Below are positions 1 to 9,181 of a stretch of DNA of 64,000 nt, one piece after another (the first letter of the stretch is position 1; every line of letters starts with the position of its first letter). The notes below the pieces were generated by a model that was not told the DNA's origin, ran no database searches, and saw only the letters and a list, made by a program, of their open reading frames with translations. Location: positions 23,362 to 87,361 of the forward strand of contig JAUCBJ010005014.1 in assembly GCA_032718475.1 (NCBI GenBank), in the 5' to 3' direction. This DNA is from Nemertoderma westbladi. Lineage: Eukaryota > Xenacoelomorpha > Nemertodermatida > Nemertodermatidae. A program made the translations under genes and the position numbers.

Positions 1-185
1 TTTTATATTTTCAATACTTATTGTCTTAGTATTAAATTTTTAAACAAATTACGTTTGATTAAATTTTAAAACAAATAACTTTTTGATTAAATTTTAAAAC
101 AAATAAATAAATTTAACAAATAAATTTTAAATTAAATTTCAAAACAAATAACTTGTGATTAAATTTTTAAACAAATGACTTTTAA
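1..185. repeat. Degenerate AT-rich tandem repeat
   Basis: About five imperfect copies of a unit of roughly 30 bases built around ATTAAATTTTAAAACAAATAA. The copies vary in length and composition. No coding potential is visible. Confidence 0.55.
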
Positions 186-254
186 TATAAACAGAGAACG
201 AACAAAAATCAAAAGTATCCTTCATATATATATTTTATATTTATAATTATTTAG

Positions 255-513
255 ACACCTAGGCCATCTACGGAATACCGATATATTTTCGCTACCAAGG
301 CGCGCTCGATGTCGCCTAGCAACCATCCTAACAGCTTCGGTGAAACTCGATAAAGATAAACGGGAGCGCGGCGGCCTTTACGACAAACTCTATCTCGCGA
401 TCTACTACATGCTGTCCGAGATAACGAAACAGAATAGTTCCGACAGTGTCGGACAACAAAACAACCGATTCCATAACGCGGCCCAAACGTGGGTATTACA
501 TTTTATTATTTAA
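255..513 (+). CDS. Terminal exon of an unrecognised host gene (5' part outside the window)
   Basis: A strong acceptor (AT-rich tract ending TTTAG at 250-254) opens an 85-codon reading frame ending in TAA at 511-513. The first base belongs to a split codon, so the previous exon must end in phase 2. The peptide starts HLGHLRNTDIFSLP and contains a basic, charged stretch (KLDKDKRERGG) followed by an aromatic helix-like segment (YDKLYLAIYYMLSEI). Base composition is clearly more GC- and CpG-rich than the flanks, as expected of an exon. I do not recognise the family. Upstream exons would lie left of position 1. The call rests on open frame, composition and splice acceptor only. Confidence 0.5.
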
Positions 514-1596
514 CTTTATAAACGAACTTTTGCGTAATGTAGCTTATTAGAAATCATCATTCACCGAATGGTTCTATACACGAACAAACGTAGCGAGTAA
601 TTGAATATAAAGATACGAGGATTAGAACGGCACAGTAAAGTACTTTGCAACAAACATGAACGTAGTTTAATTTAAAAAAATGTAGCGACTGCGAAATTAA
701 TACTGATGAAAAATCTAATATAAAAATTGTTTTCTTAATCTGTTACTTTTTCGCTCACAAACACCCCAAAATCGATAGAGAAAGGGATAATTTTTCCCTA
801 GGGAAAAAGTAACCCATAAGATTGCATTGATTTTACATTTTTTCCCCGCGAAAAATGTAAAATAAAATTTTTTTGTGGAATTTCTTAAATTTTATTACAT
901 TAATTCATTATCAATTAATTTATTACATTTTAATTAAAAGAGCAAAATCCATAATTTGAGTAATTTGAGCAAAATCCATTGACTCACTCAAAAGTTATTG
1001 CAACTTTAGTGTCTGCGCGGCGTACTCCAAAACGGACTCAATATCCAATATTGGTTTATGTTGTTAAGCGGCTCTCTAGTTACTAAATAAATATTCGAGA
1101 CACTAAATTATTTAACATTGAGTAAGGCAGCATCGGGAGTTGAGGAATACAGTACATTCAATATTCATAAATGCTTCTTGTGAAGCTTGTAGATATGCAG
1201 AGGTTAATGAACTTAAACAGCAGCGGAATATTAATCCTATTCATTCCACTGACACAAACCGATCTATATTCCTTCTTTATACATTCAGCACAAGTAGTTA
1301 GATAACACATCAAATATGCCATGAGTGATGAATATTACACGAGGACGTTTTAAACACCACAGGGTTTCTGTGCTACGGACGTTTCCTGTTGTTAAATATT
1401 ATATGATACACCCACCAGCAATTGTTTTCAAAGTATATTTCTCTCCAACTTGAGAACAAATAAATTTATATTAGATGCGCTCTACACAAACAAACAAACC
1501 GTCTACTTTAGATAAAATACTTTTAATTATAAATTTCAAGAGATATACTAAAACAGCTAAATTGACATAACCTTTATTGTGGATTATAATTTAGTT
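514..1596. other. Intergenic AT-rich DNA, nothing recognised
   Basis: No convincing open frame, exon or repeat. A near-palindromic block of A/T with CCC/GGG edges sits around 790-870. The promoter of the gene starting at 1597 should lie here but no clear TATA box could be assigned. Confidence 0.5.
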
Positions 1597-2304
1597 ATGG
1601 GTTTTACAAACATCGACAAGTTCTATGTGATGCATATCGTATCTGCATTTTACATAATATTGTCAATGTCTTCATTGTGTGCTGGCACAACAACAACAAT
1701 GACATGTTCCCATATTACCACTCTGACATCGTGCCGAAAGGGCTTCGTTTTTAATTACACATCTGATAACGAAGACGTCCAACAATATTACCAAGACAGG
1801 GCCTTCGACTTGATGTTGACGAACAACTGGGTAGAAAACGACCCGGGTTTCCTGAAAACCTTTACGTCACACAACTGCACCTGCTGCTCCGTTTTAACTA
1901 TCCGATTTGCTGGCTTTACTTCGGATGGAGATGAAGTGAAGATGGAGTGGGTGGATTACGGTTGTAGAGACCCGACACAGCTCTGCGCGGACGTGGGTCC
2001 TAACGAATGTGTTTATCTCATGGGAGATTTCGGTCTAGAGAATATCGGCCAATCGGCTGTGCCTGATTTGGAATTGCTTCTCAACATATTAGATGTCCTA
2101 AAGTACGGTCTGACAGTCACGTATTCCACTTGCCAAACCCAATGTTGTAATTCCACTTGCTCTCCACTTGTATGGGAATGGCCTACCGAAGCTCCCACTA
2201 CCACTGTTGAAACAACAACAGCCTATAGCAACGGTTACAGAACCCCCATTGCTCTTCCTATACTGTTCTACTCCTTCCTCTGTGTCTGGTCAGCGGTGAT
2301 GTAG
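1597..2304 (+). CDS. Cysteine-rich secreted, probably GPI-anchored surface protein
   Basis: Single-exon ORF of 235 codons from the ATG at 1597; a second in-frame ATG at 1630 would place the signal peptide (hydrophobic core HIVSAFYIILSM, then SSLCAG) right at the N-terminus and is an equally good start. The frame is open upstream to a GTG at 1579, which I did not use. The ectodomain has about 14 cysteines, including CTCC and a C-terminal cluster CQTQCCNSTC that resembles the end of Ly-6/uPAR modules, although the spacing is too long for one such module. N-glycosylation sequons occur at NYT, NCT and NST. A Thr-rich stalk (TEAPTTTVETTTA) precedes a short hydrophobic tail with no basic cytoplasmic end, as in GPI-anchor signals. 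No family was recognised. Confidence 0.75.
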   Translation: MGFTNIDKFYVMHIVSAFYIILSMSSLCAGTTTTMTCSHITTLTSCRKGFVFNYTSDNEDVQQYYQDRAFDLMLTNNWVENDPGFLKTFTSHNCTCCSVLTIRFAGFTSDGDEVKMEWVDYGCRDPTQLCADVGPNECVYLMGDFGLENIGQSAVPDLELLLNILDVLKYGLTVTYSTCQTQCCNSTCSPLVWEWPTEAPTTTVETTTAYSNGYRTPIALPILFYSFLCVWSAVM

Positions 2305-3290
2305 GCCGCAACCGAAACCTGTAGATTGACATACATATAAAAACATTATATAACTGAAGCAGATTAGCTGAATTCAATATAGTCAATTAACCAGTAATCT
2401 TGTTCAAATTCAAATAATCCTAATAATATTGTCTAACTCGAAATATTCTTATTAACATATTTACATTTTGTGATGATGTGCTGACTTGGTATACAGTGGT
2501 TTGCAGTTCCATATATCTGTTAGGATTATTTCTTTGTTTTAAATCTTTTTATTTTAGGCTCTAGCTCGCTCTATCATTGTTAGTTACTAGATAGTTTCAA
2601 CAACTAAATTGTTGATTGAATTAAGCCTTGCCTTTGTGAAGGATTCGTGTTCTATTTGTGATAGACCTCCGTCACCCAATTGGTGAGAGGAGACACATAC
2701 CCCAGTGATTGGGCTTCCGTTTGAGCTTTATGTTTGCTGTCCAGTTGAGTTAATTTTCAAAAAATTTGAATGTAAAAAATATTTAAATTAATCATGAATA
2801 TACTCCCTTGTCCCCAGCTTACATTAAGGGTTGAATAATGAAACAGTGCTGCCTGGTAGAAATAATTGGTGTACACCTAGCCCCGGAATATAGTGTCGTA
2901 ATTCAACACGACACCACCCCTCCTCAAAAAAAAAATTTCTACAAATCTTACGAGATTGTACGAAATTTGAATCATAGAGAGAGAGACTTTCACTTCTCGG
3001 CCACTTAGTGGGTTTGCCAGAATTTATATTTTTCCAATCCTTCCTTCCAATCTTTAGCTACAGGCCTTTAAAATAGTGTCTACCTCGATATTGCACCACT
3101 TACACTGCAGTTATTCTTATACCCTATATCTGTTTGTTGGTACCAATGAAAAGCTAACCGTGCAAGGATTCCAAATAATATGTAAAAACATTTATTATTA
3201 TTATTAAGGATTTACATAGTGGTAATGTGATAATAATCGACATATTGTACAGTACGTATAGCGAGAAATTAAATTATATTGCATCAACAT
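2305..3290. other. Intergenic AT-rich DNA
   Basis: No gene seen. It probably holds the 3' UTR of the preceding gene. A short block near 2870-2935 ending in a run of A looks like debris of a mobile element but cannot be assigned. Confidence 0.45.
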
Positions 3291-4268
3291 GAATTGTGGT
3301 CGACTATGTTCTACGCATCTCCTTAGATCATCATAATGATGATGGGGTGGTGGTAACTCCAAATTCTGGCTCCAGAAGTCGAGGAAATCCTGCCAAGTAC
3401 CTAACTGATCTAGACTTAGGAGTACTCTCAGAATCTCTAGAGGGAGCTCAACCGCTCCTCAGCTCATTAGAACATGCTGCTTATAGTGTTGGTCTTTTTA
3501 TTAACTCCAGAAAGACCAAAATTCTGACAGTTAACTTTGAAAATGCTCAGCAAGTCTCTGATCGGATGAGCATAAGCTCAAAGGATGGTATGCTTGAGCA
3601 TGTGGACACTTCTGTTACCTGGGATCATGGATCCGGAAGTCAGGCAGCCTTGAATAGGCTTTCCAGGATTGGGAAGTCACTCAGAATTCATCGGAAACTT
3701 AAGGTCCGATTATTTACACCAGTAGTAGTTCCAGTACTCCTCTATGGGAGTCAATATGCTGGGCTCTAACTGCCGAGGACACCAAATCTATGGATGACAC
3801 ATTCACAAGAATGCTACGCCGGGTTCATTGTGTCAAGTACAATGCACACATCTCCACAACCAGACACTATATAACATTGGAGGTGTTTCATTGGTTATGC
3901 CAAGCTTGACACTAGAACGAAGCCGCCCCAGATTGGCAGGACCCGTGAGGTCCAGCCAGTGCATAATCTTGTACTTTGGTAGCCTCATGGAGTGAATAAG
4001 CATGGTGGACAGCCCATGACTTTCTTGAGACGCATCTTAAAGGACACTGGCCTTGAAGATGCGGATGATCTAGCAAATGTCATGGGGGTTAGGTCGTTGT
4101 GGCGGTGCAACTTTGTTGATAAGCCGACATAGCATTTTTAATGCATTATGCATTGGGCTTGCCAATTGTGGATTGCATGGTGGTGACAAAATGTTTTTGT
4201 TAAGCCGGCATAGCATCTCAATGTGCAGTTTCTTGATTGCAGCAGGCCGATTATAGTAGTAGTAATGA
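3291..4268 (+). mobile_element. 5'-truncated, decayed copy of LINE family 1
   Basis: From 3291 the sequence parallels the 3' half of the full element at 24352-28105: the DYVLRxSLDHHNDDGV region, the linker NSRKTKILTVNFE, the WKS/HRKLKVRLF segment and the C-terminal LLYGS. The FADD catalytic block is deleted (a jump from LTDLDLGVLSES), and several frameshifts follow 3769. It ends in the family's typical 3' tail with GTAGTAGTA at about 4254-4266. It is dead on arrival and since mutated. The segment 4138-4250 repeats the 3' UTR motif GCCGGCATAGCAT, suggesting a partial duplication of the tail. Confidence 0.85.
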
Positions 4269-4334
4269 AGGGGTTACCCCCATCAATTTGAATTTCGTTG
4301 GGAAATAGCAGAGGTAGCAGGTAGGGGGGAAACG

Positions 4335-4815
4335 TTATGCCCATGCCAAAAAACCCATACCCAATACCCATGCCCAAAACCCATACCCAAAACCCATACC
4401 CATAACCATGCCCAAAACCCATTCCCAAAACCCATGCCCAAAACCCATAACCATGCCCACAACCCATAATCATGCCCAAAACCCATACCCCTGCCCAAAA
4501 CCCATTCCCAAAACCCATGCCCAAAACCCATGCCCAAAATCCATACTCATGCCCAAAACCCATACCCATACCCCTGCCCAAAACCCATTCCCAATACCCA
4601 AAACCCATGCCAAAAACCCATGCCCAAAACCCATGTCCAAATCCATGCCCAAAACCCATGCCAAAAACCCATGCCCAAAACACATACCCAAAACCCATAC
4701 CCAAAACCCATTCCCAAAACCCATGCCAAAACCAAAACACATGCCCAAAACCCATACCCAAAACCCATGCCTAAAACCCATACCCAAAACCCATGCCTAA
4801 AATCCATGCCAAAAA
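4335..4815. repeat. 13-bp telomere-like minisatellite (CCCAAAACCCATR)n
   Basis: About 35 to 37 copies of a 13-base unit, CCCAAAACCCATG or CCCAAAACCCATA, with occasional 3- to 6-base deletions. The minus strand is (GGGTTTTGGGYAT)n, so runs of three G recur every 6-7 bases. Because 13 is not a multiple of three, all frames cycle through the repeat and yield long low-complexity ORFs on both strands (for example MPKTH/QNPCPKP and its antisense); these are artefacts. Confidence 0.95.
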
Positions 4816-5345
4816 CTGGAACTTTGATCAACCATTCGTCGCCTTGGGGTAAACTCGTCTAGGTTATGAGACTCATTCGGCTTGACTTAGGGCTGACGGA
4901 ATTCACCGCAACTAGTTTTGTACATGGCGGCGTTATCAGTGTTACTGAAGACTGAGCGCCCAATCAGTGAATGTGGTGGATACGTAGCCACATCCGAATT
5001 TACGGCTGAATCCTCTAACAACAACCCATAATCGGTCGAACGAGTATCCCACTCACCCACAAAGTATCACCAACACGCGTAAATAATTGTATCCCGCCTG
5101 TTGGCTGGGGCTCTGATCTAGCAATTCCTATTGGGGCTATTATTCATAGTCTTCTCTTAATCTCCGCATCTAAGGGCCTAATTAAGTAATTGTATAAGAT
5201 TGTCTTGTATGGTAACTGATTCTAAACACTACACTCAATAGAGTAGGCCTACTCATTAGCCAATACCCTACAGCAATTAACTTAATATAATATTTACGTA
5301 ATACAGTAATAGAGTAGGCCTATTAAAGGCAACCGGATATTGATG
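4816..5345. other. Intergenic DNA, nothing recognised
   Basis: Mixed-composition sequence with no open frame longer than chance and no repeat shared with other parts of the window. Confidence 0.4.
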
Positions 5346-5349
5346 GGAA

Positions 5350-5645
5350 GCTGTTGGCTACTACTAGGATCGGCATATGCTGCATTGCAGCTGCTTTATA
5401 TATGTATATTACATATATATACTAAGAATGCTGTGCCGGCATGTCGACAAAATTGCGCCGCAACAACTCCCTATCACCCATGACATTTTCTATATCACCC
5501 GCATTTTCAAGACCAGTGTCCTTTAAGATGCGTCTCAAGAAAGTCATGGGCTGTCCACCATGCTTATTCACTCCATAAGGCCGCCAAAGTCCAAGATTAT
5601 GCACTGGCTGATCCTCACGGCGAAAGCAATGTCCTATTATTTCCA
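5350..5645 (-). mobile_element. 3'-end fragment of LINE family 1
   Basis: Reverse-strand copy of the C-terminal coding end and 3' UTR of the family 1 element: tail CTACTACTAGGATCGGCAT at 5355-5373, then the coding block for GDRELLRRNFVDMPAQHS and TFLRRILKDTGL. A short AT insertion (about 5398-5422) separates tail and coding end. It stops near 5645 in the segment for the HCFRRED motif, a 5' truncation typical of target-primed reverse transcription. Confidence 0.85.
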
Positions 5646-5685
5646 TACTATTATTAACTATGAGCAAGGCTTGGGATAAGAATAG

Positions 5686-5814
5686 CGCCATACCCTCGGG
5701 TACCACTATCGAAAGAGGATCCTTCGGATCGCCTCCGACAGACTGTTTGCTTTTGCTTGTGAATGCAGTGGTCCTCTGTTAATTGACTCGCTACCCCAGA
5801 TGCAGAAGTCGTAC
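5686..5814 (+). CDS. Candidate exon upstream of the 6086 exon
   Basis: A 43-codon frame, open from just after a TAG at 5683-5685 to a possible donor TAC|GTAAAC at 5814/5815 (phase 0). The peptide (RKRILRIASDRLFAF, then GPLLIDSLPQMQKSY) looks like ordinary protein and joins in phase to the exon at 6086. The acceptor is weak, with no pyrimidine tract, and a LINE fragment lies immediately upstream, so the true 5' boundary is uncertain. An alternative donor TC|GTACGT four bases earlier would end in phase 2 and would not fit the next exon. Confidence 0.3.
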
Positions 5815-6085
5815 GTAAACATTATTATGGTACAGATAAGTCTGGATAAGTTATATATTTGATGTGGATAATTGCTTGCCAGATTAACGATTACTGGGAT
5901 GGCAGAAGATTGGTTTTCTTAATTCTTTTATTCTGGAATAAATTTAAACGTAACTTTTTCTCTAGAATAAGTTTAAACGTTACCATTCTGTGTATATTTT
6001 GTTCTGGAATAGGTTTAAACGTTACCGCTGTCTGTTGGCGTCCGAAATTGTTCAATTTCTCGTCATTGTCCCTTCCTTCTATGAG

Positions 6086-6193
6086 TTTGTGGTAAAGGAT
6101 CCCGGAGTTATGCATGTGGTATCGGTTGCTACTGGCAACCCCAACATCATAGCAGAAGTGAAGAAAAGAATTAACCAATGTGTTGCGAGCGAG
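6086..6193 (+). CDS. Internal exon of an unrecognised small host gene
   Basis: A pyrimidine-rich acceptor (CCCTTCCTTCTATGAG) ends at 6085 and a textbook donor GAG|GTAAGTGG lies at 6193/6194. The exon is exactly 36 codons, phase 0 at both ends, reading FVVKDPGVMHVVSVATGNPN and continuing with EVKKRINQCVASE. It splices in phase to the exon at 6736. No domain was recognised. Three spaced copies of a TTTAAACGTTAC motif (5943-6025) lie just upstream in the intron. Confidence 0.5.
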
Positions 6194-6332
6194 GTAAGTG
6201 GGATTATCTATGGAGTACTTAATTAGTAATTGTACTTAATTACTTACTTATATTAGAGTTAATTGTATTTTATTTATTAATCAAGCACGTTAAGTAAAAA
6301 CCTTACCGGTAGGTATGTCAGTGCCAAAGTTT

Positions 6333-6578
6333 AATCAGTGCATAATCTTGTACTTTGGCAGCCTCATGGAGTGAATAAGCATGGTGGACAGCCCATGACT
6401 TTCTTGAGACGCATCTTAAAGGACACTGGCCTTAAAGATGCGGATGATCTAGCAAATGTCATGGGTGATAGGGAGTTGTGGCGGTGCAATTTTGTTGACA
6501 AGCCGGCACAGCATTCTTAAAAATGCAGCTGCAATGCAGCATGCCGATCCTAGTAGTACTAGTAGTTGTTTAAACCGC
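6333..6578 (+). mobile_element. 3'-end fragment of LINE family 1 (in an intron)
   Basis: Plus-strand copy of the C-terminal end (coding for LRRILKDTGL, then GDRELWRCNFVDKPAQHS, stop) followed by the 3' UTR and a TAGTAGTACTAGTAGT tail ending at about 6578. It lies in the intron between the exons at 6086 and 6736 and is close in sequence to the intact element at 24.4 kb, so it is a fairly recent 5'-truncated insertion. Confidence 0.85.
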
Positions 6579-6735
6579 ACCAGAGTTTGAAGAACAAATA
6601 TTTGCACTTTTATAACGTAGTAGCGTTTATTGTTATCTATACCATATATTAAACATCGAATTATTAAAATTAATTAGGAGCATTAAATTAATTCTTAAAT
6701 CGTGACCCACCCGTATGTTCTGTTCAAACTTGCAG

Positions 6736-6831
6736 ATGCAAGACAACAAGCTGCCACAGTTTCTTGGTAGCAAGGCTAACGTTTGTTCGACTAAAAAGCG
6801 CTTTGGCGAGCTACAGAAATATGCGTTTTAA
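6736..6831 (+). CDS. Terminal exon of the small gene with exon 6086-6193
   Basis: The acceptor TTCAAACTTGCAG ends at 6735. The exon begins in phase 0 and encodes 31 residues (MQDNKLPQFLGSKANV, then CSTKKRFGELQKYAF) before TAA at 6829-6831. The phase matches the donor at 6193. The C-terminus is basic and hydrophilic. Function unknown; if the 5686 exon is real the visible part of the protein totals about 110 residues. Confidence 0.45.
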   Translation: MQDNKLPQFLGSKANVCSTKKRFGELQKYAF

Positions 6832-6963
6832 GCACAAACAGTAGTGCTCTAAATATAAATTATGTAAATATTGTTATCTTAATTATAGATAACCTCAGTA
6901 CGGAATATGTTTACCAGCGTAACTCAGTACCTTCTTAACACAACCGAGTATCATATTGCCGTA

Positions 6964-7017
6964 ATGTTTAATACGTCACCTCGGAAATCCATGCCAGCGG
7001 ACACTCGCATCTTACAG
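6964..7017 (+). CDS. Candidate first coding exon (gene with exon 7295-7526)
   Basis: ATG at 6964 starts an 18-codon exon (MFNTSPRKSMPADTRILQ) ending at a donor CAG|GTTGGT (7017/7018), phase 0, which fits the acceptor before 7295. A partial tandem duplication (ACTCGCATCTTACAG / ACTCGCCTCTTACAG) recreates the same donor 34 bases downstream at about 7051; using that second copy would change phase and break the join. Confidence 0.4.
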
Positions 7018-7294
7018 GTTGGTGACCAGCAGAGACTCGCCTCTTACAGGTTGGTGAGAGTAGAGATGATTCCCACGTGAAAACTTTCAAAATATTTTTA
7101 TATTTTAGAACATCCATGGACTGAACAAATATGTAGGGCTAATATACTGTAGTAGGTATCATATTGAAGGTTTTGACTGCATTTTATATATTTTTTAAAT
7201 ATCTCGCTCGTTTAAATAACTATGTCTTCGTAATACAAAAATATATTCGGTGTTCCTTTTTTATTTATACTTATTTGAATTTTCATATTTTTAG

Positions 7295-7526
7295 GAGGTG
7301 AGGGCTCTCCCCAAACCCAGACCGGAGTCATCCCCAGTCTACAACAGTGAGTATCTGACCGCAGGAAGACGGACTCCTCAGCCAGGTCTATCCCGTACAC
7401 GAGAGGGTGGGAGACCAAGGAGTGGAAGATCAGGTAGTGGAAGACCAGGGAGTGGAAGACCAGGGAGTGGAAGACCAGGGAGTGGAAGACCAGGTTACTG
7501 GTCCGCAGTCAAAGATCCAGAATTAG
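7295..7526 (+). CDS. Host exon encoding an Arg/Gly/Ser repeat segment
   Basis: The acceptor CATATTTTTAG ends at 7294; the exon starts in phase 0 and ends in phase 1 at TTAG|GTTGGT. It encodes EVRALPKPRPESSPVYNSEY, a Pro/Arg-rich stretch, then about five copies of SGRPG made by a 15-bp internal repeat (7422-7492), then YWSAVKDPEL. The low-complexity part is probably disordered. The donor is the first of about 22 near-identical copies in the adjoining array. The next exon must start in phase 1; the exon at 12655 qualifies. No family was recognised. Confidence 0.5.
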
Positions 7527-8042
7527 GTTGGTGGGTTAACTTTATTTAGGTTGGTCGGTTAACTTTATTAGGTTGGTGGGTTAACTTTATTTAGGTTGGT
7601 CGGTTAACTTTATTTAGGTTGGTGGGTTAACTTTATTTAGGTTGGTGGGTTAACTTTATTAGGTTGGTGGGTTAACTTTATTTAGGTTGGTCGGTTAACT
7701 TTATTTAGGTTGGTGGTTTAACTTTATTAGGTTGGTCGGTTAACTTTATTTAGGTTGGTGGGTTAACTTTATTTAGGTTGGTCGGTTAACTTTATTAGGT
7801 TGGTGGTTTAACTTTAATAGGTTGGTCGGTTAACTTTATTAGGTTGGTGGGTTAACTTTATTTAGGTTGGTCGGTTAACTTTATTTAGGTTGGTGGGTTA
7901 ACTTTATGTAGGTTGGTGGGTTAACTTTATTTAGGTTGGTGGGTTAACTTTATTTAGGTTGGTCGGTTAACTTTATTAGGTTGGTGGTTTAACTTTAATA
8001 GGTTGGTCGGTTAACTTTATTAGGTTGGTGGGTTAACTATAT
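7523..8042. repeat. 22/23-bp tandem array carrying repeated donor- and acceptor-like sites
   Basis: About 22 copies of AGGTTGGTSGGTTAACTTTATTT (S = G or C; some copies lack one T, a few read GGTTTAAC). The first unit overlaps the end of the exon 7295-7526. Every unit contains TTTATT(T)AG followed at once by GTTGGT, that is, an acceptor-like and a donor-like dinucleotide back to back, plus the palindrome GTTAAC. Confidence 0.95.
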
Positions 8043-9181
8043 TAGTATCCATAATTAATTAGTGTTGCGTTGTTATAGGCCTACTACTGACTATTTTGAC
8101 TACCGGTACTAATTATATGGAATTGAATACTTCGGGTGATCTTTATATTAAATTATTACTTGAATTTTTTACTTATAAATTTGATTAGATGTAAAATTTG
8201 TAAGTTAATGGAGGTAGGTAGTACTTTAGTACATTTATTGTTAAAGTATGGCTTGTTAGTTCCCGCTTGGCTTGCTAATACTCTACGTATATTTAAGGCT
8301 CCTCTCTCTTGGCGGTTACGTATAAGGCAGAGAGGGCGCCACACTAACACCCAAGGGTGGACACTGCATAACAATCAAACCCTATGTAAAGTGATTTATA
8401 GGGTCTCACGACAGTGCGAAATTTCTACACCCTTGATATTAAGGCCGACCAATAATAAACTATTGAAGGATATATAATAAATATTGTTATAATTTATTAA
8501 GTAAATTTACTGATAATTATTGTACATGTTAGGTCTACTTATACTATTCATTGATCGCTATAGTAGTTTTTAACATAATTTAAGAATTATTATTTATTTG
8601 TATATATAATATAGTAAATCATAACATAATCTAACGTAATTATTTAAAATACTTATTAGGTTTTTTAAAGTAACACAAATGCGACGACAATTAAAATTAT
8701 ATTACAGGATGTTATAAAAATCTATATACTTTTTGAATACCTAAATCCTACAAAAACGTTTTAGTTTTAAGTATTATTTTATTTTATAGTTTTTTAGGTA
8801 TCATCTGAAAGCCAAATTCCAAACTTATTGGTGTATATTAGAATTGCTTAATCGTAATATATCATTTTGAATTCACAACGTTTATTTTAGCAAGGCGTAC
8901 TAGAACTTCTGTTATGATTTTTCGGTTATTTATATAGAAGGTGTCTCATTGAGTGTAGACACGGCTAAATTGGCATTTTGGTTTTCTAATTATAAAAAAA
9001 AAATTGGTTATAGTTAAGCGTTAAATAATGTGTCTTAGACAAGGTACAATAAACTAGCCCCAGCTAGCTGGATAGATAAGCACAGTAAATGTCCATCAGT
9101 TAGTTAGTTAGTTAAGCTCAGTTAACAGATGGACACCAGTTACAGTAGTTACTGTAGTTAGGGTCAACTAGTTGCCAAGTT
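8043..9181. other. AT-rich non-coding DNA downstream of the TMEM63-type gene
   Basis: No convincing exon. It probably includes the 3' UTR of the minus-strand gene at 9182-11386; a reverse-strand AATAAA is present near 8881-8886, about 300 bases past the stop. Short direct and inverted motifs (ATGGACA, GTCCAT, TTAGTTAG) occur at 9080-9140. Confidence 0.45.

Noticed and set aside
4138-4862. Overlapping Pro/His/Lys- or Met/Gly/Phe/Trp-rich ORFs on both strands
   Set aside because: All are translations of the 13-bp minisatellite; every frame is open because the unit has few stop-forming triplets.
8136-8477. 113-codon plus ORF
   Set aside because: Composition drifts, no domain, overlapping antisense ORF of similar length; looks like chance in AT-rich DNA.
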